Program-made: the position numbers and the translations under genes | Notes under the pieces: model-generated | What the model was told of the DNA's origin: nothing | The model's input: the letters and a program-made list of their open reading frames with translations, nothing else | Database searches by the model: none | Source of the DNA: an uncultured Cohaesibacter sp. | GTDB lineage: Bacteria; Pseudomonadota; Alphaproteobacteria; Rhizobiales; Cohaesibacteraceae | Length of the DNA: 64,000 nt | Assembly: GCF_963676485.1 (NCBI RefSeq) | Contig: NZ_OY781114.1 | Span: forward strand, 2,389,001-2,453,000 | Direction of reading: 5' to 3' | Shown: piece by piece, positions 9,002 to 17,650 of the stretch | How positions within the stretch are numbered: the first letter of the stretch is position 1 | Layout of the letters: every line of letters starts with the position of its first letter

Positions 9002-9667
9002 CTATTCTTCAAGGCGAGACTTGATCGCTGTCAGTCTTTCCTTGATCCGGTTTTGCTGGCTGAGTTGTTCCAACTCCTGCATTTGCGCGGCGGTTTTTGC
9101 GCTTGCTGCACCCTTGGAAGGCGGAATGCCTTGCCGTTCCATTATGCGGTCGAAGGCTTTGGTTGCCTTGGAGATGTCGGCTTGGGCTGCGGAAGGACCG
9201 CCAGTTTGGCCAGTGTTCGATGCAGCCTTTGCTTCACGAAAGGCTTTCAACTCTTCGGCCATTTCCCGCCTTTTTGCTTGCAGGGCTGCAATGTATCCTT
9301 CGAGTTCCTTTTCATTTTCCGATGCATCAGCGATGGTTTGTTCCAGCACTGGCAATTGTGCTTCGATATCCAGTTGCTGAGCGATGGCTGCTTCTGCAAG
9401 ATCTTCGCGCTTTTCGGTCAGCGCGATCTCGATTTTGGAACTCAAATCGTCGTGTTGGGCATTTTTATCGGCTAGCTTTTTATTCGCGACATGCTTTGCT
9501 GCAATGATTTTGCCTAGTTCGGCACGCACATCTTCGATGGCATCATCAACTTCGCGGATGGCTTGCTCCAACATAGCCTCAGGCGCAGCATCTTCAACAG
9601 TGTCCAGTAGGGCATTGAAGCTGCCGCTGATGATCCGCCCCACGCGGCTCGTCAATTTTTCCGTCAT
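9002..9667 (-). CDS. pspA: PspA/IM30 (ESCRT-III-like) membrane-stress protein
   Basis: This is a 221-residue, almost wholly helical, charged coiled-coil protein. It keeps the PspA/Vipp1 N-terminus (residues 1-25, amphipathic, with GRIISGSFNALLD) and the EQAIREVDDAI segment. PspA polymers bind damaged inner membrane and limit proton leakage. AGGGAG precedes the ATG by 7 bases. The genes for PspB, PspC and PspF are absent. The association with flotillin and YqiJ resembles other bacterial PspA-flotillin operons in which PspA acts on microdomain-linked membrane stress. Confidence 0.9.
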   Translation of the reverse strand: MTEKLTSRVGRIISGSFNALLDTVEDAAPEAMLEQAIREVDDAIEDVRAELGKIIAAKHVANKKLADKNAQHDDLSSKIEIALTEKREDLAEAAIAQQLDIEAQLPVLEQTIADASENEKELEGYIAALQAKRREMAEELKAFREAKAASNTGQTGGPSAAQADISKATKAFDRIMERQGIPPSKGAASAKTAAQMQELEQLSQQNRIKERLTAIKSRLEE

Positions 9668-9680
9668 GGATAAGCTCCCT

Positions 9681-10163
9681 CTATTTCTCGATATCTATCA
9701 TTTTGGCCAATTCGACAGTGCGTTGACTGCCGTCTCGTATAATGGATGGGTCATAACAATGCGCATCATTGGTTATGGCCATGCGAACAGTTTGCTCGAT
9801 CAACTTGTAAGCTTGACGAACAATTCTCGCTTCAAAGCTCGGCAGGTCGTCTTCTGACTGTGGTCCGCAGGCAAATTCAGCGCACATGGGGCTGAGCCAA
9901 TCAGCGATGAAATGGAGAAACTCTGATTCCACCTCGGTGTCTCGTTCCCACTCCCTGAGATGATCGACAGTCGGTTTGAACTCATCTTCAAATCGATGGA
10001 CCAATTCAGAGAAACTGGTTTGAGCCTCTCTGCGCTTGCGTGCGTCAGAGATGATGTGACGGATCTTGTCGCTCGACGTCACAGCTCCCGGGATTTGGAG
10101 TGCAGCGACATATTCTGCGTCTTCCGAAGTCAATCGAACACTGAAAGGCACAGATTTGCCCAT
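9681..10163 (-). CDS. Unknown protein with RHH-like N-terminus, first gene of the PspA-flotillin operon
   Basis: I do not recognise this 160-residue protein. Its first ~45 residues (VPFSVRLTSEDAEYVAAL, then an Ile/Arg-rich helix) read like a short ribbon-helix-helix DNA-binding element; the remainder is helical and acidic with three cysteines (two in MCAEFAC). It is the promoter-proximal gene of the pspA/yqiJ/flotillin operon, with only 13 bases before pspA. A tandem repeat lies about 85 bases upstream, so autoregulation of the operon is a reasonable guess. It could equally be a structural partner of PspA. Confidence 0.7.
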   Translation of the reverse strand: MGKSVPFSVRLTSEDAEYVAALQIPGAVTSSDKIRHIISDARKRREAQTSFSELVHRFEDEFKPTVDHLREWERDTEVESEFLHFIADWLSPMCAEFACGPQSEDDLPSFEARIVRQAYKLIEQTVRMAITNDAHCYDPSIIRDGSQRTVELAKMIDIEK

Positions 10164-10248
10164 CCCAAACCTCCCGTCAAAATGGATTTTAAAATTAAAA
10201 CATCTTTAGGTAGCTATTTTGACTTTACTGATTTGAATGAGATTGTCA

Positions 10249-10268
10249 AATGCAATTGAATGCAATTG
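10249..10268. repeat. Tandem 10-bp repeat upstream of the PspA-flotillin operon
   Basis: AATGCAATTG occurs twice in direct tandem, 86 bases upstream of the first gene. On the minus strand it abuts TTGACA and, 16 bases on, TAAAGT, a possible promoter for the operon. It is a candidate operator. Confidence 0.5.
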
Positions 10269-10269
10269 T

Positions 10270-10729
10270 AGACAAGGTAAATCTGATATAAACTTTGACT
10301 GCGAGAGGATTAGCGCTTTGCACTCCATATTGTCGGCTCCGATTGACGTGCGCAGTCGTCCAGCCTTTTTACATCGGTGAAGACCAAAGCTTGCTCTTCC
10401 AAACTACATTGCTTCTTAATTCAAGAAACCTGAGGCATCACGTTTGGGATTCAGAAGCTACTTGCAATATTATGCGAAATGGGAACGGTCGCCTAAATTG
10501 CCGGACACGCATTAAGTGGCCTTAAAATTTCGGGGTAGCAGCGAAACCCTCAGATGTCCGGCTAACCGCCATCTAGCCTTCGACAATGCTGCGGTTTGAT
10601 TGAATGTCCGAAATGCGGAATGCCTCGCGGCTGGTGGTAACCGGCGAACGGCAGCTCTAGGCCGCGGCTGCAATGATTAACGCTCAGATGACTGACCTGC
10701 CTTTGCGCTATAGGAAATCCGATTTTAAA
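10270..10729. other. Intergenic stretch without a supported gene
   Basis: No open frame here looks coding. The segment around 10640-10680 (GGCGAACGGCAGCTC and nearby) resembles GC-rich dispersed intergenic sequence also seen, loosely, at 16440-16500, 20000-20060 and 22860-22920. It is probably decayed accessory DNA. Confidence 0.5.
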
Positions 10730-10853
10730 GTTTGGCTTCCCCAAATTTTCTGTAAGTGCTTCAACCCCTTGATGGGATAGAAACTGGAGCGCATCTTCAG
10801 TTTCTTCCCACCAATAGAAAGGCGCATAAAGTTTATCGGAGCTGGAGCTTACC
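10730..10853 (-). pseudogene. Remnant of a DUF4865-type gene
   Basis: Directly downstream of the cupin gene, one minus-strand frame without its own start reads DKLYAPFYWWEETEDALQFL and then a short stretch ending near LTENLGKPNF. This resembles the central part of DUF4865 proteins (LYAPFYLW... followed by a helix and FGRP). DUF4865 genes commonly sit beside a tautomerase and a LysR gene, exactly the neighbours seen here. No intact N- or C-terminus is present. The family assignment is from memory of its motif and is tentative. Confidence 0.4.
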
Positions 10854-11300
10854 TCATCTTGGCTCTTGGCTGACAGCTAGGCTTTGAGTTTCAGATGTGG
10901 GAAGCCATTGAACGGACCGTGTTCCGCTATTTTGCTGGATGCAAATGTAACTGAACGCGTTATCGGGGCAAGCGCCATGCCAGTGAGGCTCATCCGGGGC
11001 GAACCAGATGCAGTCTCCTTTTGAAACCTCCTCAATGTTTCCGTATTCGCGCTGAACCAACCCCTTGCCTTCAAGAACATAAAGCAACTGCCCATGCGGG
11101 TGCGTATGCCAATAGGGTCTGGTTCCTGGCCCCATAAACACGCACATGGCGGTCATTGCGCCATCTGTTTGGGCTTCGAGAAGAGGTTGACACAAGAAAG
11201 GCTGGTTGGAGATGCCGGACGGCGCTGCCTTTACATCATGACCCGCTCGCGTGATTTGCATCCGGCTTGGATAAATATAGCGATTTGACTGCGCTTCCAT
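10854..11300 (-). CDS. Small cupin-domain protein
   Basis: The 148-residue single-domain cupin has a metal-binding first motif in residues ~65-85 (YWHTHPHGQLLYVLEG, HxH...) and a second motif in PDEPHWHGA. Such proteins bind a divalent metal and act as small dioxygenases, isomerases or sugar/ligand sensors; the substrate is not evident. Its ATG follows the tautomerase stop codon with no gap, so the two are cotranslated. The divergent LysR gene that probably controlled them is broken. Confidence 0.8.
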   Translation of the reverse strand: MEAQSNRYIYPSRMQITRAGHDVKAAPSGISNQPFLCQPLLEAQTDGAMTAMCVFMGPGTRPYWHTHPHGQLLYVLEGKGLVQREYGNIEEVSKGDCIWFAPDEPHWHGACPDNAFSYICIQQNSGTRSVQWLPTSETQSLAVSQEPR

Positions 11301-11696
11301 TCATTGCACTCCACGTATTTCAGATGCGGGTTGGCCTCCAGAAAAGGACCAGTCTGAAACCTTGGAATTCGAAACAACGATCATGACGTCTTTTGGATCA
11401 ATGCCCGGCTTGTCCTTCAGAGCGGTGACAAGGCGCTGATAGAAGGCTCTTTTTACAGCCTCTGGTCGTTCCATGCCAGTCGTGATGTGGAAGAGGATGA
11501 AATCGTCGCTGCGCGGACCACCGCCATACTGACGATCAAAGATCAACTCTTCTGGCTGATGTTGATGAATCATGACAAAGCGATCTTTCTCGGGAACGTC
11601 GAAGCATTCGGTCAGTGCGACATCAAGACTGTCGGTAATGGCGCTCAACGTCTCCCTGGAGTGGCCTGCGCGTAAAGATATGCGGGTAAAGGGCAT
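11301..11696 (-). CDS. Tautomerase-superfamily protein (4-oxalocrotonate tautomerase/MSAD-like)
   Basis: Starting at the ATG at 11696 gives a 131-residue protein whose second residue is proline, so Pro1 becomes the N-terminal catalytic base after methionine removal. AAGGAG lies 6 bases upstream of this ATG; three in-frame upstream codons are open but would bury the proline. Length and sequence (MIHQHQPEELIFD) match the longer tautomerase proteins that accompany LysR and DUF4865 genes. It forms a two-gene unit with the cupin. The substrate is unknown. Confidence 0.82.
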   Translation of the reverse strand: MPFTRISLRAGHSRETLSAITDSLDVALTECFDVPEKDRFVMIHQHQPEELIFDRQYGGGPRSDDFILFHITTGMERPEAVKRAFYQRLVTALKDKPGIDPKDVMIVVSNSKVSDWSFSGGQPASEIRGVQ

Positions 11697-11792
11697 CATT
11701 TTCTCCTTCAAATGAGTTGGCTCCCTCTATGTGCCACACAATGATTGTGCTGAAAATCACATAGTATTTGACCGATGGTCCTATATTTATGG

Positions 11793-12550
11793 ATGGTTAT
11801 GCAGAAGCTCAACTTGAGCCTGATAGCCTTGCGAATATTTGTGATGGGCGTAGAAGCCGGATCATTTGCCATTGCCGCTGAACGGGCAGGACGCTCACCA
11901 TCAGCCGTGAGCATCCGCAATCTGGAAGGCTGCGTTCGTGTTGGCTTTCAGGAAGATTTAGGTGAGTGTATTTTACCCAATATTTTGGGTCGATTTGCCC
12001 GCGCCCATCCTAAGGTGCACATTGAAGAACGCATCACTCGAAACAAGGAGTTGCGAGAAAAGGCTGCCAATGGACAGCTTGATATCGCTTTGACATGGAG
12101 GGACAGTTCCACATTTACCCATTCGGAAAAATTGGCCGACATCCCGCTTTGCGGGCTGGCAAGCCGGAACGGCGTACAACTCTTGGAGCAAAATCCTGAT
12201 GCTTCGATACCTTTGATCGCTCTGGAGGCTCCGTGAATGTTACGGTCTATTGCATGCGATAGCTTGGATCGTAGGGGGATGGCTTGGATTATTGCATTTG
12301 AGAGCCCAAGCCTGTCTGGCCTTTGGCCGGCAACAGATGCAGGCTTGGTATTGTTCTTTGCACTAGGTTCGGAAAGCCTGAAAATGTCCAACTGCTGGCC
12401 CCAGAAGAATATGGTCTGCTGCGCCTACCGTCATTGCGGCTGGTTTTGCATCATTCCAACAATGCCCCAAGTCCTGTTGTTCAGCATTTCACAACTATCC
12501 TGCGAGGTGAAGTGAAGGAGGCATTGATCACCATGCCACATCTGGCGTGA
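11793..12550 (+). pseudogene. Broken LysR-type regulator
   Basis: The N-terminal helix-turn-helix (IALRIFVMGVEAGSFAIAAE, then GRSPSAVS) is recognisable but passes abruptly into the effector-binding domain (GECILPNILGRFARAHP), so the end of the HTH and the linker are deleted. An in-frame TGA at 12234 interrupts the effector domain, which resumes in the same frame at 12237 (SIACDSLDRRGMAW). A frameshift near 12345-12355 then moves the C-terminal part (TRFGKPENVQLLAPEEYG) to another frame. With three lesions it cannot encode a working regulator. It is divergent from the tautomerase/cupin pair, its probable former target. Confidence 0.85.
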
Positions 12551-12967
12551 TCAAACTGACATTTAAAAGGACACAAAACGTCGCACCGAAACGATGAATG
12601 AAAAAGTCAGCGGAGTTGTGATCCATTGCATAAAATGCTTCGTTGCCGGCGAATGTCGAAAATGGGGAAGTGGACTTGCCCCATATGATGGCTGTCGAAT
12701 GGCCGCATTGGGCCGATTCCGTTCTCTAATTCCGCAAGATGCTCTGAGTTGTATTTTGTTCCTGCCGGTTCCATCGTTCTCTTCGCAGTAGGTGTATTGC
12801 CTCTGCATTGTGGCGCAAGGAAGCGTTGATGGATCAATGTTGAAACCGCGTTTAAGATTACTTTCTCTTCGCACGGAATTGGTCGATCTCATCACCGCCA
12901 TTCGTCCCGGCAGGGACATTCTTCACCCTATATCCGGGCGATCTCGTGTTGCCTCAGTAATTCCCAA
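12551..12967. other. Non-coding stretch, in part probably the 3' end of the IS110 element
   Basis: No credible gene is present. The part next to the transposase, from about 12800, contains a short inverted repeat (GTCCC-ggca-GGGAC, 12904-12917) and probably belongs to the non-coding right end of the IS110 element. The remainder shows nothing I can name. Confidence 0.4.
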
Positions 12968-13987
12968 TCAAGCGGTTTCCCATTTAAAAGATGTTCCATC
13001 ACGCCACATTCGATGAAGAATGGTGGCCAATTTTCTAGCTATTGCGACCCTGGCCTTTTTTCCACCAGATCGGCCAGCAATTTCCATGCCCCATTCCTTT
13101 AGCGAACAGGTGTGTTTAGTGCGGGTCAGCACAACATTGGCCGCCTCGAACAAATAGCTGCGCAGCATTGCATCCCCACATTTGGATATGCGACCGGACC
13201 AATCCATTTCTCCGGATGCATACCGCCTTGGTGTCAGGCCGATATAGGCACCAACCGTCCGGGATCGTGTAAAGCGGGTTGGATCATCAATGCATGACAG
13301 ATAGGCAAGCGCGGTCATGGGGCCAACGCCGGGTACAGTCATGAAAGCCCGGGATTGCTCATTGGAGCGAGCAAGGCGTTTGATCTTGTTTTCCAGGCAC
13401 AGGCGCTGCTGATCAATGGCTTCGCGAGCGGTTAGCAACGGTGATACAATATCGGCAAGTTCCGGAGCCTGTCGGACGACATCTTGTGCCCGTTTCAAAA
13501 AGACACCACCATTGGCTCGCCCAATCACGAGGCCAAAGGACTTGAACAGACCGCGTATCTGGTTCTCGATATCTCGGCGCATCTGAACCAGAAGACTGCG
13601 TGCATTCAAGAGGGAACGAATGCGGTGGCTTTCTTCGCTTTTGATCTGAACCTGGCGAAACCAGCCAGTCTGCATGATACGGGCGAGGCCCAAGGCGTCA
13701 TTGCGGTCCGATTTGTTGATCTGCATCGACAGAGCAGCACTGGCATGGCGAGCATCGATGCAGATCACCGGCAGATGCCTTGCCTTCAGTTCACGCCAAA
13801 GCCAACTGGACGTTGGGCCAGATTCCAAACCGACGCGGTGAACCGATGGTGCATGCTTGTCCAGATATCCGGTGATCTCGTCAGGATCAGAGGGGACAAT
13901 GCCTTCCTTGATCCGCATGCCATTCTCGTCAACGATACAGATAGATGTTTCTTTCAAGGATACATCCAGTCCAACATAGGTCGTCAT
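12968..13987 (-). CDS. IS110-family transposase (DEDD recombinase)
   Basis: This 339-residue protein appears intact. The N-terminal RuvC-like DEDD domain begins YVGLDVSLKETSICIVDE, with further acidic residues at GLESG and KSDRNDALGLA. The C-terminal Tnp_20 domain contains VPGVGPMTALAYL and RTVGAYIGLTPRRY, including the conserved serine region. IS110 elements move by a bridge-RNA-guided mechanism, and the RNA is encoded in a non-coding end of the element. Only 85 bases separate the start codon from the terminal repeat of the neighbouring IS, so the 5' end is short or interrupted. Confidence 0.93.
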   Translation of the reverse strand: MTTYVGLDVSLKETSICIVDENGMRIKEGIVPSDPDEITGYLDKHAPSVHRVGLESGPTSSWLWRELKARHLPVICIDARHASAALSMQINKSDRNDALGLARIMQTGWFRQVQIKSEESHRIRSLLNARSLLVQMRRDIENQIRGLFKSFGLVIGRANGGVFLKRAQDVVRQAPELADIVSPLLTAREAIDQQRLCLENKIKRLARSNEQSRAFMTVPGVGPMTALAYLSCIDDPTRFTRSRTVGAYIGLTPRRYASGEMDWSGRISKCGDAMLRSYLFEAANVVLTRTKHTCSLKEWGMEIAGRSGGKKARVAIARKLATILHRMWRDGTSFKWETA

Positions 13988-14072
13988 CGGTTCCCTCCTG
14001 TTCGATTGCCAAATTGCATTTTAGCAGGCTGCACTTGGCTGTCCGACTTGCACGAACTAGGAATTACGCCAT

Positions 14073-15640
14073 GTTGAAAAAGTAGGCGTTGCTTTGGTTT
14101 TGAAGTCCTGGTTCAATTCCTTTGAGGATGGGGATCGGGGCATGATGGGCAATCAGAGCGGGGGGCAGGCTTCGCTGTTTTACGAATTCAATCTAGAAGA
14201 CCACGTGCCGCAGGATCATCTGTTGCGGTCCATTGATCGCTTCATTGATCTTGCAAACATCCGACGTCATCTGGCGCCTTTCTACAGTTCTATTGGTCGA
14301 CCCTCAATCGATCCCGAACTGATGATAAGGATGTTGCTGATTGGCTATATTATGGGGATCCGGTCTGAGCGTTGCCTTTGCGATGAAGTTCACCTCAATC
14401 TTGCCTATCGGTGGTTTTGCCGCCTGGATCTGACCGATCCTGTCCCGGATCATTCAACCTTCTCCAAGAACAGGCATGGTCGGGTCCGCCAGAGCGATCT
14501 GTTCAGGAAGCAGTTCGAGGATGTGCTCAGCCGCACGATCGCCGAGGGGCTTGTTGGCGGGGAAGCCTTCGGGATTGATGCTTCGCTGATCAAGGCAGAT
14601 GCAAACCGTGAGGATGGCATTGAACCGAAGGACTGGTCACCAGAAGACCACGCAAGCCGAGCGACAGAGGAATATCTGCAAACACTGGATGATGCAGCCT
14701 TCGGTTCTGCCGCACCAGTTCCGCCTAAATACATCTCGCCCGTGGATCCGGCCGCGCGATGCCTCTCAGCGATTGCAAGCAATCGCCTGCCGGTAATAGA
14801 CTGCGGCCGATCGAGGCAAAGCACACTTCATCTATTCAACTAACTATCTGGTCGATCTCGACAACGGGATCATCGTGGATGTGGAACCGACAGCTCCCAT
14901 TCGTCAGGCTGAGAACAAAGCTGCCCGCGACATGATCGAACGCGTGATGGCCCCGACCAGTCTCTATCCTATGCGACTGGTCGGGGACACCGGCTATGGC
15001 AGTGCGGAGATGCTGGGATGGCTTGTCTATGAACATGGGATCCGAACCACACATTCCTGTGCTCCATTGCCTGGCAGGCAAGCAAAGCGCCGCCGAGAAG
15101 GGACAAATCAGGGAGGCGCGACGGTACTTTCTCACGTTCCGACTTCATCTATGATCCCGATGGGGACGTCTATTACTGTCCCGGCGGCAAATCCCTGCAT
15201 CAATATCGCCGCCCATTCAAGAAAGAGCGAGATGCCATTGATGGCGATGGCATGCGCAGATATCGCGCCAGCAAGCATGACTGCGAGGCCTGTGTTTTGA
15301 AACAGGTCTGTGTTCCCAAGGAACCAGCCCGCAAGATCATGCGCTCCGTCTTCGAGGGTGCCCGCGATCTGGCAAGAGATATCGCCCAGACGGATGATTA
15401 TGTCATCTCGATGCGTCAGCGAAAGAAGGTGGAGATGCTGTTTGCCCATCTCAAGCGCATCATGAAACTGGACCGGTTACGCCTCAGAGGACCAAATGGA
15501 GCCCGAGACGAATTCCACATCGCAGCAACAGCCCAGAACCTGCGCAAGATGGCAAAACTGATCCCTATCCCGGCCTAAAACGCCATCAAAAGCCTCTTTA
15601 CCGAGCCAGACACTTCCCCAAAATCTGCGACTTTTTCAAC
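14073..15640 (+). mobile_element. Degenerate insertion sequence of the IS1182/IS5 type
   Basis: The element is bounded by an 11-bp perfect terminal inverted repeat, GTTGAAAAAGT at 14073-14083 and its complement at 15630-15640, giving a length of 1568 bp. It encloses one disrupted transposase frame. I see no target-site duplication in the bases directly outside the repeats. A 10-bp match to the terminal repeat (GTTGAAAAAG) recurs at 45969-45978. Confidence 0.8.
14142..15578 (+). pseudogene. Disrupted IS1182-type transposase
   Basis: The reading begins at the ATG at 14142 with QASLFYEFNLEDHVP, the usual start of IS1182 transposases, and runs through DUF772 (SIDPELMIRMLLIGYIMGIR) into the DDE domain (AFGIDASLIKADANR). 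The frame is lost near 14756-14830, where about 45 bases look foreign, resumes with STNYLVDLDNGIIVDVEP in another frame, shifts again near 15045-15110, and ends with RQRKKVEMLFAHLKRIMKLD and the C-terminus at 15578. At least two frame changes make it non-functional. Confidence 0.88.
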
Positions 15641-15803
15641 GGAAGCAGCCGCGATTGATAGTGGCGAACCTAGAGACTATTTTCGATTGGCGGAGCCTTG
15701 CTCCGGATCGCTCAGAGCGCCTGTCTTGTAGTTCGGTTGCAGTGCAGCTAATGTCTGCGTGGATTATCGAATTTTGCTGTTTTCGTCATCGGATATCGTA
15801 AGA

Positions 15804-16325
15804 ATGTATCAAGTCCCGCATCTAAAGACAAAGCGACTATTGCTCCGCCCACCAAGTGAACAAGATCACGAAGCCTATTGCGCCTTTTTCTGCGATGGAG
15901 AAGCGTCCCATTTCTATGGCGGTCCAATCAATGCGTTAGCAGCGTGGGGTAAACTTGCTCGAGATTGCGGTCATTGGCACCTGCGTGGCTACGGACAGTG
16001 GACGATCGTCCTCCAAAAGAGTGGAGCGATTGTTGGCAGTGTGGGCTTTTCATGGCCTACAGGCTGGCCGCGTCCAGAGTTGACATGGTGGATTGGTTCT
16101 TCATGGCGCAGACAGGGTTTCGCAAAAGAGGCGTCTACTACAGCAATCGCCTTTGGATATAATGAACTTAAATGGGATATGGTTGAAACTCATATGAAAG
16201 ATGAGAATACTGCAGCCAGATCACTTGTGCTTTCACTGGGGGGAGAGCAGTTTGCGCGCGAGGAGTTTCCCGATGGCATAAGTCGTGATGTTTTTCGCTT
16301 ACCAAGGCCATCCAGCAGCCAGTAG
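15804..16325 (+). CDS. GNAT-family N-acetyltransferase (RimJ/RimL-like)
   Basis: The protein of 173 residues begins at the ATG at 15804 (YQVPHLKTKRLLLRPPSEQD), the typical opening of RimJ/RimL-type acetyltransferases; an in-frame start 45 bases earlier is open but adds no conserved sequence. The acetyl-CoA loop reads SWRRQGFAKEA, followed by VETHMKDENTAARSLVLSLGG near the C-terminus. The acceptor (protein N-terminus or small amine) is unknown. It is a single gene in accessory DNA between an IS and the thiamine transporter operon. Confidence 0.85.
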   Translation: MYQVPHLKTKRLLLRPPSEQDHEAYCAFFCDGEASHFYGGPINALAAWGKLARDCGHWHLRGYGQWTIVLQKSGAIVGSVGFSWPTGWPRPELTWWIGSSWRRQGFAKEASTTAIAFGYNELKWDMVETHMKDENTAARSLVLSLGGEQFAREEFPDGISRDVFRLPRPSSSQ

Positions 16326-16672
16326 ATATTGATCAAAGGGTGTTGAACGGTAGTTCCGTCCGACCACCAGTCACTTGGCCACAGGAAATGCAGCGCTTCA
16401 ATCGGATGCCCGGAATTCTGAAGCTGCTTAGACACATATGAACGCTCTCGAATGCCCGCGGCAGGAAAGGGCCGTTGCTGGTCTCGACTTCGGATGGCCG
16501 ATTTCCTGCAATATTGTGGTGCCTCAGTTCGCTCCCATCCACCAAAAAGACCTCGAAGCTGGACGCATGAACCAACGAACTGCGACCGGTGGCTGCCGTG
16601 CCTCTTTGCGGGCCAGCATCGATTGGCGTCGAACAGGAACGTCAGGCCACGCTCCTGTTCGATGTACTCTTT
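16326..16672. other. Intergenic stretch without a supported gene
   Basis: A short minus-strand frame (HPIEALHFLWPSDWWSDGTT, ending near 16320) looks protein-like but has no complete gene around it and may be the tail of a lost one. The rest is GC-rich accessory sequence. No terminator for the thiamine operon is obvious. Confidence 0.4.
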
Positions 16673-17650
16673 TCACTCGTCGCGCCAACTTTGATCAAAC
16701 CAGCCCGAAAGGTCGCCCGGCCATGCGAGCGGTTCGCCATTTGCGCCGCGCAGAACGCCGCTGTCATAAAGAAATTTCGCCATGCGTTCGAGCCGCGCGG
16801 GGTCGATGATGCCGACCGTGGTCGTGCCGTCGGTGAGGTAACCGCCTTCGTCGATCACACGCATCGAGCCGCGCACGATGTCCTCGTTCGGGAAGTCTCC
16901 GTTTTTGATAAGGATTTCGGCTGCTTCGGCGGGGTTCGCGGCGGCCCATTCATAACCCTTTCGTGTCGCTTCCATGAAGGCGTCGACCGTCGCCGGATCG
17001 TCCTCAAGCATTTTGGTCTGGGTGCCGATGTAACCGCCCTGCGGTTCCGGCACACCGTAGTCGTTATAGCGGAAATACGACTGGTCGCGGCCCAGAAGTT
17101 CGCTGTTCACGCCCTCCCATGTCGCAACTTCAAGGGTGAAATCGACAGCACCGGAAGCGAGCGCTTCATAGGCGCCAGTGCCGAGCGTAACGGTATCGTA
17201 TTCGGGATTCCCGCCGTCACTTTCGATCATGGTCGAGATCAGCGCATCTTCCCACGCGCTGCCGAAACCCGCGTAGGTCTTGCCTTCAAGGTCTTTCGGG
17301 CTCGAAATGTCGGGGTGGTCGGAGTTGTAGACCAGACGGCCCGCTTCACGCTGCATCGTGACCCAGAGCGCAGTGATCGGGGCGCCGCTCGCCTTGGCGC
17401 TCATGAAGCCGAGCGCGGTCATATAGGCGAAATCCACCGCGCCTGCCGCCAGAAGCGCGGTCGAGGCACTGTCGGAGTAAGGTAGAATTTCAACGGTCAG
17501 CCCGGCCTCGTCGAAATACCCGTTTTCCTGCGCGACCACCAGGCCGATGTGGTTGGTGTTCAGGGTCCAGTCGAGCGCGATGCTCACGTCTTGGGCCCAA
17601 GCGGCGGGGGCGGCGAGGATGGCGGCGAAGGTGAGTGCGATGCGTTTCAT
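16673..17650 (-). CDS. thiY: HMP/thiamine-precursor ABC transporter, periplasmic binding protein (ThiY/NMT1-like)
   Basis: The 325-residue protein has a signal peptide (about residues 1-19, ending PAAWAQ) and an NMT1/THI5-type periplasmic binding fold: LDWTLNTNHIGLVVAQENGYF near 27-47 and the GAVDFAYMTALGF segment. Family members bind the pyrimidine precursor formylaminopyrimidine or HMP and hand it to the ThiX/ThiZ transporter. Its ATG overlaps the ATPase stop codon by four bases. Codon use is markedly GC-rich compared with genes on either side. Confidence 0.88.
   Translation of the reverse strand: MKRIALTFAAILAAPAAWAQDVSIALDWTLNTNHIGLVVAQENGYFDEAGLTVEILPYSDSASTALLAAGAVDFAYMTALGFMSAKASGAPITALWVTMQREAGRLVYNSDHPDISSPKDLEGKTYAGFGSAWEDALISTMIESDGGNPEYDTVTLGTGAYEALASGAVDFTLEVATWEGVNSELLGRDQSYFRYNDYGVPEPQGGYIGTQTKMLEDDPATVDAFMEATRKGYEWAAANPAEAAEILIKNGDFPNEDIVRGSMRVIDEGGYLTDGTTTVGIIDPARLERMAKFLYDSGVLRGANGEPLAWPGDLSGWFDQSWRDE

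Noticed and set aside
14040-15680. Target-site duplication around the IS1182-type element
   Set aside because: The bases directly outside the two terminal repeats (CCAT and GGAA) do not match.
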